DNA of 56,363 nt from Bacteroidota bacterium (GTDB lineage: Bacteria > Bacteroidota > Bacteroidia > Cytophagales > Cyclobacteriaceae): NCBI GenBank assembly GCA_024280115.1, contig JAJRQT010000078.1, positions 1-56,363 of the forward strand, read 5' to 3'. Under the pieces are notes generated by a model. That model was not told where the DNA came from. It searched no databases and saw nothing but the letters and a program-made list of their open reading frames with translations. The stretch's first letter is position 1. Each line of letters begins with the position of its first letter. A program made the translations under genes and the position numbers. This document shows, one piece after another, positions 46,359-53,844 of the stretch.

Positions 46359-47126
46359 ATGAATATTAATATAGACTTATTAAAGAAAATTAGCATAGAG
46401 GCCGGGAATGAGATACTTAAAATTTATAATGATGAAACTTTATCAAAGGAAGTAGAGCAAAAATCAGATAATTCTCCTCTGACTCTTGCTGACAAAGCAA
46501 GTAATAAAGTAATTGTCAAAAAATTAAAGGATAATTTTCCGGATATTCCTATTTTATCTGAGGAGGAAAAGCATGTGGAATATGTAGAAAGAAAGCAGTG
46601 GAAAAAATTTTGGTTGGTTGATCCTTTGGATGGAACTAAGGAATTTATCAAGAGAAATGGTGAATTTACCGTCAATATAGCCTTAATCGACAACGGGTTT
46701 CCCGTTTTTGGAATTATATATGCCCCTGTTACAGAAACCCTTTACATAGGAGATGTCCTCAAAAAAAGAGCATATAAAATTGTTGCTGGCGAAAAAGAAA
46801 TCCCATTAGTGGTTAATAATAAGCAAACCGATAGAGTTGCAGTCGGGAGCAGGTCTCATTCATCACTTGAAGAGGTAGATTTGTTGAATAAGTATGGTGT
46901 AGTCGAGACTATTTCGGTTGGCAGCTCTCTGAAGTTTTGCATGGTGGCTGAAGGAAAAGCAGACATATATTATCGACATGGACCTACCATGGAATGGGAT
47001 ACCGGCGCAGGGCAGGCCATTGTAGAAGCTTCGGGAGGAAAAGTTGATAATTTTTTAACAGGAACGAGATTTGGTTATAACAAGGAAAACCTGTTGAATG
47101 GAAGTTTTTTAGTTTTTGGATTTTGA
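46359..47126 (+). CDS. cysQ: 3'(2'),5'-bisphosphate nucleotidase
   Basis: The 255-residue inositol-monophosphatase-fold enzyme removes the 3' phosphate of PAP/PAPS. The metal site is WLVDPLDGTKEFIKRNGEF, and the second motif is EWDTGAGQAIVEASGGKV. Substrate residues GSRSHSS and GSSLKFCMVAEG are typical of CysQ. It is divergent from cysC-cysD-cysN, so PAPS production and removal are regulated side by side. Confidence 0.95.
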   Translation: MNINIDLLKKISIEAGNEILKIYNDETLSKEVEQKSDNSPLTLADKASNKVIVKKLKDNFPDIPILSEEEKHVEYVERKQWKKFWLVDPLDGTKEFIKRNGEFTVNIALIDNGFPVFGIIYAPVTETLYIGDVLKKRAYKIVAGEKEIPLVVNNKQTDRVAVGSRSHSSLEEVDLLNKYGVVETISVGSSLKFCMVAEGKADIYYRHGPTMEWDTGAGQAIVEASGGKVDNFLTGTRFGYNKENLLNGSFLVFGF

Positions 47127-47209
47127 TTTATAGAATTTAGGCCGAAATCGGGATCTAATATAGAACCCCTGTTTTCATTATAAGGTCAGCCTAAAATTTC
47201 TCTTATTTT

Positions 47210-48226
47210 TCACAATCTAATTTTATAGTAGTCCCTGTACCAATCGACAAACGATTGAATGCCATCTTCTATTTTAGTATCAGGTTTAAAACCTATTTCA
47301 TTTTGTAGTTGATCTACATTGGCGTAGGTTTCTACCACATCTCCGGGTTGTAAAGGCAAAAGATTTTTAATTGCTTTTTTATTGAGCGCTTTTTCTATTG
47401 ATTCAATAAAAAAGTTCAATTCAACAGGTTGATTATTTCCAATATTAAAAACCCTATAAGGTGATTTACTAAAAGAAGGGTCTGGATTTAGGGCATCCCA
47501 TGAATTATCAGGTTTTGGTATGTGCGTAATCAACCGGTATATGCCTTCAACAATATCGTTGACATAAGTAAAATCCCTTTTCATCTTACCACGATTGAAA
47601 ACGTCAATCGCTTCACCTTTGAGGATAGCCTTCGTAAATAGAAATAATGCCATATCAGGCCTTCCCCACGGTCCATAAACGGTGAAAAACCTCAGTCCTG
47701 TGGTTGGTATATTATACAAATTTGAATAGGCATGGGCCATCAATTCATTTGCTTTTTTTGTCGCAGCATATAGGGAGACCGGATGATCAACGTTGTTCTC
47801 AACAGAAAATGGTATTTTTTTATTGGCTCCATAAACCGAGCTGGAGGATGCATATATTAAGTGTTTCACTTCATTATGCCTACAGCCCTCTAAAATATTT
47901 AAAAATCCTTCAATATTACTGCTCGTATATGCGTGGGGATTTTCAATGGAATATCGTACGCCTGCCTGTGCAGCGAGATTTACAACATAATCTGTTTTCT
48001 CGACTTTAAATATGTTTGTAATCGTGTCCTGGTCTTCCAGTGAAGCTTTATAGAATTTGAATTTTTCAGATTTTCGAAGAATATCAAGACGTGCTTTTTT
48101 TAGATTTACGTCATAGTATTCATTGAGATTGTCTAAACCAACAACTGTCCAACCTTCCTTTATCAATCGATTAGCCAGATGGAAACCGATAAAACCTGCG
48201 GTGCCTGTTACTAAAATTTTGTTCAA
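47210..48226 (-). CDS. UDP-glucuronate 4-epimerase-like NAD-dependent epimerase
   Basis: I chose the TTG at 48226, giving MNKILVTGTAGFIGFHLA and ~338 residues. Upstream residues would be atypical, and the frame beyond runs into a MITE-like repeat at 48268. The NAD motif is GTAGFIGFHL, the catalytic tyrosine/lysine are in YAATKKANE, and TGLRFFTVYGPWGRPDMA plus DFTYVNDIVEG are typical of UDP-GlcA/UDP-GlcNAcA epimerases. It would make UDP-galacturonate or a related uronate for surface polysaccharide. The adjacent PAPS genes fit production of sulfated polysaccharide, but that link is an inference. Confidence 0.85.
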   Translation of the reverse strand: MNKILVTGTAGFIGFHLANRLIKEGWTVVGLDNLNEYYDVNLKKARLDILRKSEKFKFYKASLEDQDTITNIFKVEKTDYVVNLAAQAGVRYSIENPHAYTSSNIEGFLNILEGCRHNEVKHLIYASSSSVYGANKKIPFSVENNVDHPVSLYAATKKANELMAHAYSNLYNIPTTGLRFFTVYGPWGRPDMALFLFTKAILKGEAIDVFNRGKMKRDFTYVNDIVEGIYRLITHIPKPDNSWDALNPDPSFSKSPYRVFNIGNNQPVELNFFIESIEKALNKKAIKNLLPLQPGDVVETYANVDQLQNEIGFKPDTKIEDGIQSFVDWYRDYYKIRL

Positions 48227-48267
48227 AATCTTATTGGTATGATTAAAAAAATAGAACTCAAAATTCA

Positions 48268-48352
48268 ATGTCGTTTAGTTAAGAAAATTATTGTTTTACC
48301 TCTCCCTTCACCCTCTATAGAGAGGGATAAAAGGTGCTTAACTAAACGGCAT
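48268..48352. repeat. MITE-like element, copy 2 (85 bp)
   Basis: The ends ATGTCGTTTAGTTAAG (48268-48283) and CTTAACTAAACGGCAT (48337-48352) are 15 of 16 complementary. The core TACCTCTCCC, CCCTCT and AGAGAGGGATAA is shared with the copy at 26457. A TIR position where both copies differ changes on both arms, so pairing is kept. Confidence 0.8.
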
Positions 48353-48446
48353 TGACCCAAAATTAAGCATTCGATCAGAATTAGGCTGTTATAACATTAT
48401 TTATTTTTTAATTAAACTTACATTTACCGCAGTTATGGTGACGATA

Positions 48447-49112
48447 ATGAATGAAATTTGGACGTTAGTAAAAAAAGAGGTGCTTCTTGAGTTGAGACTG
48501 AAATACGCCTTAAGTGGAATGCTTCTTTATTTGGTGAGTACAATATTTTTAGGATACATCACTTTTAGTCTCGGGAAAGCTTCTTTAAATATTCCCACAT
48601 GGAACGTATTATTCTGGATCATCATGCTTTTTGTAGCGACCAGTTCTATTGCAAAAAGCTTTATTCAGGAGAGTAAGGAACAATTATTATATTATTATAC
48701 CATTGCAAATCCCCAATCGATAATTATATCAAAAATCATATTCAATGGTATATTAATGCTTTTTTTGGTGCTGACCGGATTTATCATTTACATCCTTCTT
48801 TTGGGAAATCCCGTGCAGGATATTCCCTTATTTATTTTTAACCTGTTGTTGGGCGCAATTGGTTTTTCTGCATCATTTACAATGATTTCGAGCATTGCTT
48901 CCAAAGCGTCTAATAGTGGAATACTCATGGCAATTCTCGGATTTCCCATTATCATTCCGATGCTTTTATTGTTGATTAAGGTTTCTAAAAATGCCATTGA
49001 AGGATTGGATAGAACAACAGCTTATGACGAAATTCTTACACTGTCAGCTATAATTATTATTGCAATTACTACCTCAATCATATTGTTTCCGTATCTTTGG
49101 AGATCGAATTAA
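48447..49112 (+). CDS. ccmB: Heme exporter CcmB-like ABC permease
   Basis: The ~221-residue membrane protein has six predicted helices. The start motif IWTLVKKEVLLELRLKYALS is typical of CcmB, and ATG 48435 is an alternative start four codons upstream. CcmB is the permease of the CcmABCD complex that releases holo-CcmE. ccmA, the ATPase, is not in the window. It is the first gene of a run ccmB-C-D-E-F on the plus strand. Confidence 0.85.
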   Translation: MNEIWTLVKKEVLLELRLKYALSGMLLYLVSTIFLGYITFSLGKASLNIPTWNVLFWIIMLFVATSSIAKSFIQESKEQLLYYYTIANPQSIIISKIIFNGILMLFLVLTGFIIYILLLGNPVQDIPLFIFNLLLGAIGFSASFTMISSIASKASNSGILMAILGFPIIIPMLLLLIKVSKNAIEGLDRTTAYDEILTLSAIIIIAITTSIILFPYLWRSN

Positions 49113-49135
49113 TATTAAAGATCAAAGAACAACCG

Positions 49136-49819
49136 ATGCAGCTCTCTTTAAAGAATAATTGGTGGAAGATATTGGGAATCATAATGATTTATTACGTAAT
49201 GATTTATGGATTTCTGATAGAGGTTCCCCACCTTCCAATTTTAAATGAGACTGTCAGAAACTTGTTTTTTCACGTAGCGATCTGGTTTGCCATGTTCATT
49301 TTATTGATTGTATCTGTGGTATATTCTATAAAGTATCTCAAAACCTCAAATGTAAAAATGGATATTATAGCCAGCGAGTTTGCCACAATGGGCATTGTCT
49401 TTGGTTTATTGGGAATTACCACCGGTTCTGTCTGGGCAAGATTTACATGGGGCGATTGGTGGGTCAATGACCCGAAACTCAATGCTACGACAATTGCATT
49501 ACTTATTTACATGGCTTATTTCGTCTTGAGGTCGTCTATTGAGGATGCTCAGCAAAAGGGCCGGATAAGCGCTGTTTATAATATATTTGCTTTTGCCGCA
49601 GCCGTTCCACTTATCTTTATTCTACCAAGGCTGACTGATTCGCTGCATCCCGGAAATGGAGGAAATCCAGGATTTAGTAGCTACGATCTAGATAATAATC
49701 TTAGAACTGTATTCTATCCTGCGGTTATAGGATGGACACTGTTGGGTGTATGGTTTGCGAATTTGAGAATCAGAATAAAAAAACTATCGTTGGTAGTTGA
49801 TGAATATCAACTAAATTGA
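49136..49819 (+). CDS. ccmC: CcmC/CcsA-family heme-handling protein
   Basis: The ~227-residue protein has six transmembrane helices and a WWD-type tryptophan-rich motif, FTWGDWWVNDPKLN. Two histidine/aromatic heme-contact loops (NLFFHVAIWF and the DSLHPG loop) are present. I used ATG 49136; a TTG at 49097 overlaps ccmB. CcmC presents heme to CcmE. Placement between ccmB and the ccmD-like gene supports the assignment. Confidence 0.88.
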   Translation: MQLSLKNNWWKILGIIMIYYVMIYGFLIEVPHLPILNETVRNLFFHVAIWFAMFILLIVSVVYSIKYLKTSNVKMDIIASEFATMGIVFGLLGITTGSVWARFTWGDWWVNDPKLNATTIALLIYMAYFVLRSSIEDAQQKGRISAVYNIFAFAAAVPLIFILPRLTDSLHPGNGGNPGFSSYDLDNNLRTVFYPAVIGWTLLGVWFANLRIRIKKLSLVVDEYQLN

Positions 49820-49827
49820 TTTAGTCA

Positions 49828-50088
49828 ATGAAAAAAATATTATTATCATTATCGGTTTATTTCATGTTGAGCTTTGCGGCTTTTATCCCAAACGTTATCG
49901 CACAGAGTGAAACCGGATCTAATGTTGAAATGGCTGATAAAATGCGATCTGAAGGTAAAATTTATGTAGTTGTAGTAGTAGTAACCATAGTCATTACCGG
50001 TTTATTGATCTATGCAATTAACACGGATCGTAAAGTGTCAAGACTTGAAAAGGAAGTTAAAGAATTAAAATCCACCCGGAATTCTTAA
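49828..50088 (+). CDS. CcmD-like small membrane protein
   Basis: The 86-residue protein has a signal-like N-terminus (LLSLSVYFMLSFAAF...AQS) and a transmembrane helix near 46-66 (YVVVVVVTIVITGLLIYA). A short charged coiled coil (DRKVSRLEKEVKELK) follows. Position 8 nt after ccmC and before ccmE, together with the layout, matches the CcmD family of Bacteroidota. CcmD helps release holo-CcmE. Confidence 0.7.
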   Translation: MKKILLSLSVYFMLSFAAFIPNVIAQSETGSNVEMADKMRSEGKIYVVVVVVTIVITGLLIYAINTDRKVSRLEKEVKELKSTRNS

Positions 50089-50132
50089 ACTTTATTGTTG
50101 TTGTATCGTTTTATTTGAAATTATTTTAACCA

Positions 50133-50549
50133 ATGAAAAAATCACATATTATTGGAATAGTGGTGATCGCAATCGCAGTATTCGTGATCATTTCCACAGC
50201 CGGAGATGCCAGCACTTACGTGAATTTTGAGGAAGCAAAAGCACTTTCTGAATCCGGGAGTGATAAAAAAGTGCATGTAGTAGGCCAGTTAAAAAAGGAT
50301 GCTGATGGTGAAATTATAGGTGTAGAGCCAGGAGAAGATAAACTTACCGTGACATTTCTAATGGAGGACAATAATAAGGAAACCAATAAAGTATTTTACA
50401 ATAAGCCCATGCCTCCGGATTTAAAGCAGTCGGAGCAGGTAGTCGTAGTCGGACATTACAAAGGTGATATCTTTTATGCAAAGAGCATATTGCTAAAATG
50501 TCCATCAAAATATGAGGAAGAGTCGTTGCAGGTTAGTGCGGTAAATTAA
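50133..50549 (+). CDS. ccmE: Cytochrome c maturation heme chaperone CcmE, CxxxY type
   Basis: The 138-residue protein has an N-terminal membrane anchor (IIGIVVIAIAVFVIIS) and an OB-fold domain ending in the heme-binding tail. The usual HxxxY motif reads CPSKY (Cys123, Tyr127), so the covalent heme ligand would be cysteine. This is the variant known from archaea and some Desulfovibrio (system I*). It is followed 4 nt later by ccmF, so the two are co-expressed. Confidence 0.88.
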   Translation: MKKSHIIGIVVIAIAVFVIISTAGDASTYVNFEEAKALSESGSDKKVHVVGQLKKDADGEIIGVEPGEDKLTVTFLMEDNNKETNKVFYNKPMPPDLKQSEQVVVVGHYKGDIFYAKSILLKCPSKYEEESLQVSAVN

Positions 50550-50553
50550 TAAA

Positions 50554-53070
50554 ATGATCAACCTTTTTATTGGAAATTTAGGGCATTTATTTGTCATACT
50601 TTCGTTTGTGTTATCTGTAGCTTCTGCCTATGCTTATTTTCGAGCAACGAAAAAAGAAGATATCTCTGCGCAAAAGGAATGGACGTTCAACGGGCGAATA
50701 CTCTTTTATATCCACAGTTTTTTTGTTGTGGGAATTATTGTCGTCTTGTTCCTTATCATCTACAACAACTATTTCGAATATCATTATGCGTGGTCACATG
50801 CCTCAAAGCACCTCCCCGTGCATTATATTATATCTTGTTTCTGGGAAGGCCAGGAGGGCAGTTTTCTTTTATGGATTTTTTGGAATTCCGTATTAGGGAT
50901 TATCCTCATTAAAACCAATAAAAAATGGGAAGCGCCTATCATGGTGGTTTTTGCAGTTGTACAAGCCTTTCAGGTATCAATGATTCTTGGTCTTTCAGTA
51001 ATGGATGTAAAAATCGGAAGCTCTCCATTCATGCTTTTAAGAGATGTCATCTCTGATCCGATCTTTGCGATCAATCCGGATTTTATACCTAAAGATGGTA
51101 CCGGACTAAATCCACTTTTACAGAACTATTGGATGGTCATTCACCCACCAACGCTTTTCCTTGGATATGCAACAACTTTAATTCCGTTTTCTTTTATGAT
51201 TGCCGGCTTGTGGAAAAAGGAATATAAAAACTGGATCAAGCCTGCTCTGCCTTGGGCAATTTTCTCTACGGCCCTACTGGCATTGGGACAATTAATGGGC
51301 GCCTACTGGGCCTATGAAACTTTGAGTTTTGGGGGATACTGGAGCTGGGATCCGGTGGAAAATGCAGTATATGTGCCGTGGATCTTTCAGGTGGCGAGCA
51401 TACATACCATGATTATTTTCAAGAAAAATAATACAGCGCTTAAGACTTCAATTGTACTTGTCATCACGACATTTATATTGATTCTCTATGCTACTTTCCT
51501 TACCAGGAGTGGAATTTTGGGCAATGCCTCTGTGCATTCATTTACTGATCTTGGACTCTCCGGGCAATTGTTGATTTATTTGCTGGCCTTCGTTGCAGTG
51601 GCCATCGGTCTGTGCATATACCGTTGGAAAGAAATCCCGACATCTGATAAGGAAGTTTCTACCTATTCAAGGGAATTTTGGATTTTCATGGGCGCAACAG
51701 TGCTTGGACTAATGGGATTTCAGGTCTTTGCCGGAACTTCCATACCAGTTTATAATACCATATTGGAACAGTTTGGCATTACTTCTAATCTGGCTCCTCC
51801 GGCAGAGCAGGCTATTTTTTATTCTAAATTCCAGATTTGGGGCGCGATATTAATCGCTATTTTCTCAGGTACCGGACAATTCTTTTTCTGGAAGAGTATG
51901 GATAAATCCAAGCTTTGGAATGAACTATCCATTCCAATATTGATAAGTTTGGCAGTTTCTACGGTTATATTTTTAGTTTATAATATCACACAATTATCCT
52001 ACATATTATTATTGACAGCGGGAGTATATTCTGTAGTTGCAAACAGCACCATTCTAATACGATTATTGAAAAAGAAAAGCTTCAAGCTGGCAGGTGGATC
52101 AGTTGCACATATTGGAATTGCCATGATGCTATTAGGGATTTTATTTTCATCGGGCTTCTCAAAGGTGATCTCTCTCAATAAATCCGGTATGATGTTTTCA
52201 CGCAATTTGTCTGATGAGATGAACCAGGAAAATGTGATCCTTTTCACAAATGAAACAAAAACAATGAACGAGTACCAGATCACCTACAAAGGGCAACGTG
52301 TTGAGTTGGCTGGTGTGCCGGGGCTCCCTTCAAGAAAGCTGATCAGAAAAACAATTGATGAGCATACTGTAGTGGCGAATTCGGATTACATCCACAATGA
52401 AAAGTTGGTGTTTGCCACAGGCGATACCCTTACAATTCTACCAGAAAATACTTATTATGAGGTGGAGTATAAAAAGGATGGAGAAAAAGCATTTTCGCTA
52501 TATCCCCGGGCACAAGTGAATCCCAATATGGGGCTCATTGTTTCTCCGGATATTAAACGACAATTTGATAGAGATCTCTATACACACATTTCTTCTATTC
52601 CTGACCCTGATACAAATACAGAATGGAGTGATCCTGTAACAAATATTGTAGAAATTGAGGAGCGGTTTTTTGTAAATGATTTTGTGGCTGTACTGAAAAA
52701 AGTACAAAAAATTGAGGAAATAGAAGGTGTGACACTCAATCAAAATGACATTGCTGCCGAAGCCATCATTGAAGTCCAGGCGAAAAATAAGACATATACC
52801 TTAAAGCCCGTTTTCATTATTAGAGGAAAAATGATGGGTAATCTTCCTGCTGTCGAGGATGATTTGGGAGTGAAAATCTCATTCATGAATATCAAACCGG
52901 AGGATGGAAAATTTGAATTGACTATTGAAACTTCTCAGCCCGATTACATCATCATGAAAGCTATTGAAATGCCATTTATAAATTTACTTTGGTTAGGAAC
53001 TTTGGTTTTAATGTTTGGTTTTACAATAGCGATTGTCAGAAGATATAAGGAATTTAAACGTAATTCTTAG
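50554..53070 (+). CDS. ccmF: Cytochrome c-type biogenesis protein CcmF
   Basis: The 838-residue heme lyase subunit has about 14 transmembrane helices. The WWD motif is in FGGYWSWDPVENAVYVPW, and heme-contact histidines lie in VIHPPTLFLGY and in the SVHSFTD and SVAHIG regions. The C-terminal soluble part of about 300 residues is longer than in E. coli CcmF (~650 total). CcmF with CcmH usually ligates heme to apocytochrome. No ccmH or ccmG gene is in the window, so either the extended C-terminus or distant genes provide those roles. Confidence 0.92.
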   Translation: MINLFIGNLGHLFVILSFVLSVASAYAYFRATKKEDISAQKEWTFNGRILFYIHSFFVVGIIVVLFLIIYNNYFEYHYAWSHASKHLPVHYIISCFWEGQEGSFLLWIFWNSVLGIILIKTNKKWEAPIMVVFAVVQAFQVSMILGLSVMDVKIGSSPFMLLRDVISDPIFAINPDFIPKDGTGLNPLLQNYWMVIHPPTLFLGYATTLIPFSFMIAGLWKKEYKNWIKPALPWAIFSTALLALGQLMGAYWAYETLSFGGYWSWDPVENAVYVPWIFQVASIHTMIIFKKNNTALKTSIVLVITTFILILYATFLTRSGILGNASVHSFTDLGLSGQLLIYLLAFVAVAIGLCIYRWKEIPTSDKEVSTYSREFWIFMGATVLGLMGFQVFAGTSIPVYNTILEQFGITSNLAPPAEQAIFYSKFQIWGAILIAIFSGTGQFFFWKSMDKSKLWNELSIPILISLAVSTVIFLVYNITQLSYILLLTAGVYSVVANSTILIRLLKKKSFKLAGGSVAHIGIAMMLLGILFSSGFSKVISLNKSGMMFSRNLSDEMNQENVILFTNETKTMNEYQITYKGQRVELAGVPGLPSRKLIRKTIDEHTVVANSDYIHNEKLVFATGDTLTILPENTYYEVEYKKDGEKAFSLYPRAQVNPNMGLIVSPDIKRQFDRDLYTHISSIPDPDTNTEWSDPVTNIVEIEERFFVNDFVAVLKKVQKIEEIEGVTLNQNDIAAEAIIEVQAKNKTYTLKPVFIIRGKMMGNLPAVEDDLGVKISFMNIKPEDGKFELTIETSQPDYIIMKAIEMPFINLLWLGTLVLMFGFTIAIVRRYKEFKRNS

Positions 53071-53091
53071 AGACAATCAATTCAGTATTTA

Positions 53092-53124
53092 TAAAAAAAT
53101 AGCCCGATTTAAGCAAATCGGGCT
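53092..53124 (-). terminator. Stem-loop with U-tract on the minus strand
   Basis: AGCCCGATTT (53101-53110) pairs with AAATCGGGCT (53115-53124) around a 4-nt loop. Read on the minus strand the stem is followed by ATTTTTTT, as in an intrinsic terminator. On the plus strand it is followed by AAACC without T residues, so for ccmF it would only be a weak or protective 3' stem. Confidence 0.75.
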
Positions 53125-53260
53125 AAACCTACCAAACAAACAACCCAACAACCTATAGCGTAGGAATGAGTACCTTAATATTTACGTTCATAACACTATT
53201 GTTACTTTTACTATTTATTCTTATACCTTAATCTTCCATCTATTTATCTCTACTAAAAAT
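53093..53260 (-). ncRNA. Candidate minus-strand small RNA
   Basis: The stem-loop at 53101-53124 implies a minus-strand transcript ending near 53093. The ~150 bases upstream have no significant minus-strand ORF, contain TTGTTTGTTTGG repeats and are not otherwise explained. A TATTTTTA box on the minus strand (about 53254) is only a partial promoter match. The evidence is one good terminator. Confidence 0.3.
53166..53231 (+). other. 21-residue hydrophobic ORF
   Basis: An ATG frame encodes 21 residues, nearly all Leu, Ile, Phe or Thr, ending in Pro. It would form one membrane helix with no charged residue. It overlaps the candidate minus-strand RNA, an arrangement that recalls small hydrophobic toxins with antisense RNA, but a chance ORF in AT-rich DNA is quite possible. 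Confidence 0.25.
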
Positions 53261-53546
53261 ACGACTTCTTGTTACAGAATATTGCCAGTTTTTTGTGTTT
53301 TATAGTGGAGATGGCGCAAGCGCGACATAATCAAATGGCTGGAAGTGGCCTATTGGTGTGGATATTTCTGATTTATCAAATCAAACTGTAAGCTTAATCG
53401 CCTTTTATAATCTCCGATACAATCGTACAGCGAAACGAAGTGAATCCATTGCGATTCAAAATTCATTAAATCTTATTATTCTACCTTTAATCTTTGCGCT
53501 TCTTTCACTCTTTCATAATAGATATAGGTCGCTAAACATTACCATT
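53232..53546. other. Intergenic region upstream of feoA
   Basis: About 315 bases without a supported gene. A 68-codon GTG-type frame (53358-53564) has protein-like composition but no recognisable motif, and it runs through the feo operator, so I do not call it. Confidence 0.4.
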
Positions 53547-53572
53547 TATACTTTTGAATATTAAAAAGTATA
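53547..53572 (+). promoter_or_regulatory. feoA promoter box with overlapping inverted-repeat operator
   Basis: TACTTTTG (53549-53556) fits the TAnnTTTG -7 box. It is embedded in a perfect 9-bp inverted repeat, TATACTTTT (53547-53555) and AAAAGTATA (53564-53572), with an 8-nt spacer. A repressor bound here would block transcription of feoA, about 40-65 nt downstream. An iron regulator of the DtxR or Fur type is an inference from context. Confidence 0.5.
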
Positions 53573-53613
53573 GATGTAAATTGCGCTGTTTAAAATAATT
53601 CTAAATAAGCCGG

Positions 53614-53838
53614 ATGAAGAAAAGAAGTGTGGCGGATCTAAAACCTGGTGAATCTGGTGTTATCAACGGTTTTTCTGATGGTGTGATTTCACTGAAGCTT
53701 ATGGAGATGGGCTGTCTTCCCGGGAGTTCTATTAAAATGAATTATTCAGCTCCATTTGGAGATCCCATTTCATACGATGTAGCTGGCTACAACCTCACTT
53801 TGAGGATTTCGGAAGCGTCAACTATTTTGATCGAATAG
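53614..53838 (+). CDS. feoA: Ferrous iron transport protein A
   Basis: This 74-residue SH3-like cytoplasmic protein is the size of E. coli FeoA. Family features are SVADLKPGESGVINGF, LKLMEMGCLPGSSIKM and a final strand GYNLTLRISEASTI. FeoA supports Fe2+ uptake by FeoB. It ends 6 nt before feoB. Confidence 0.93.
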   Translation: MKKRSVADLKPGESGVINGFSDGVISLKLMEMGCLPGSSIKMNYSAPFGDPISYDVAGYNLTLRISEASTILIE

Positions 53839-53844
53839 ATTTTT

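Noticed and set aside
47140..47204. Inverted pair TTTAGGC / GCCTAAA between cysQ and the epimerase
   Set aside because: Arms are short with a ~45-nt loop and no T-tract in a suitable place; too weak for a terminator call.
53358..53564. Plus-strand 68-codon frame before feoA
   Set aside because: It starts with GTG, has no known motif, and runs through the feo promoter/operator; more likely chance.
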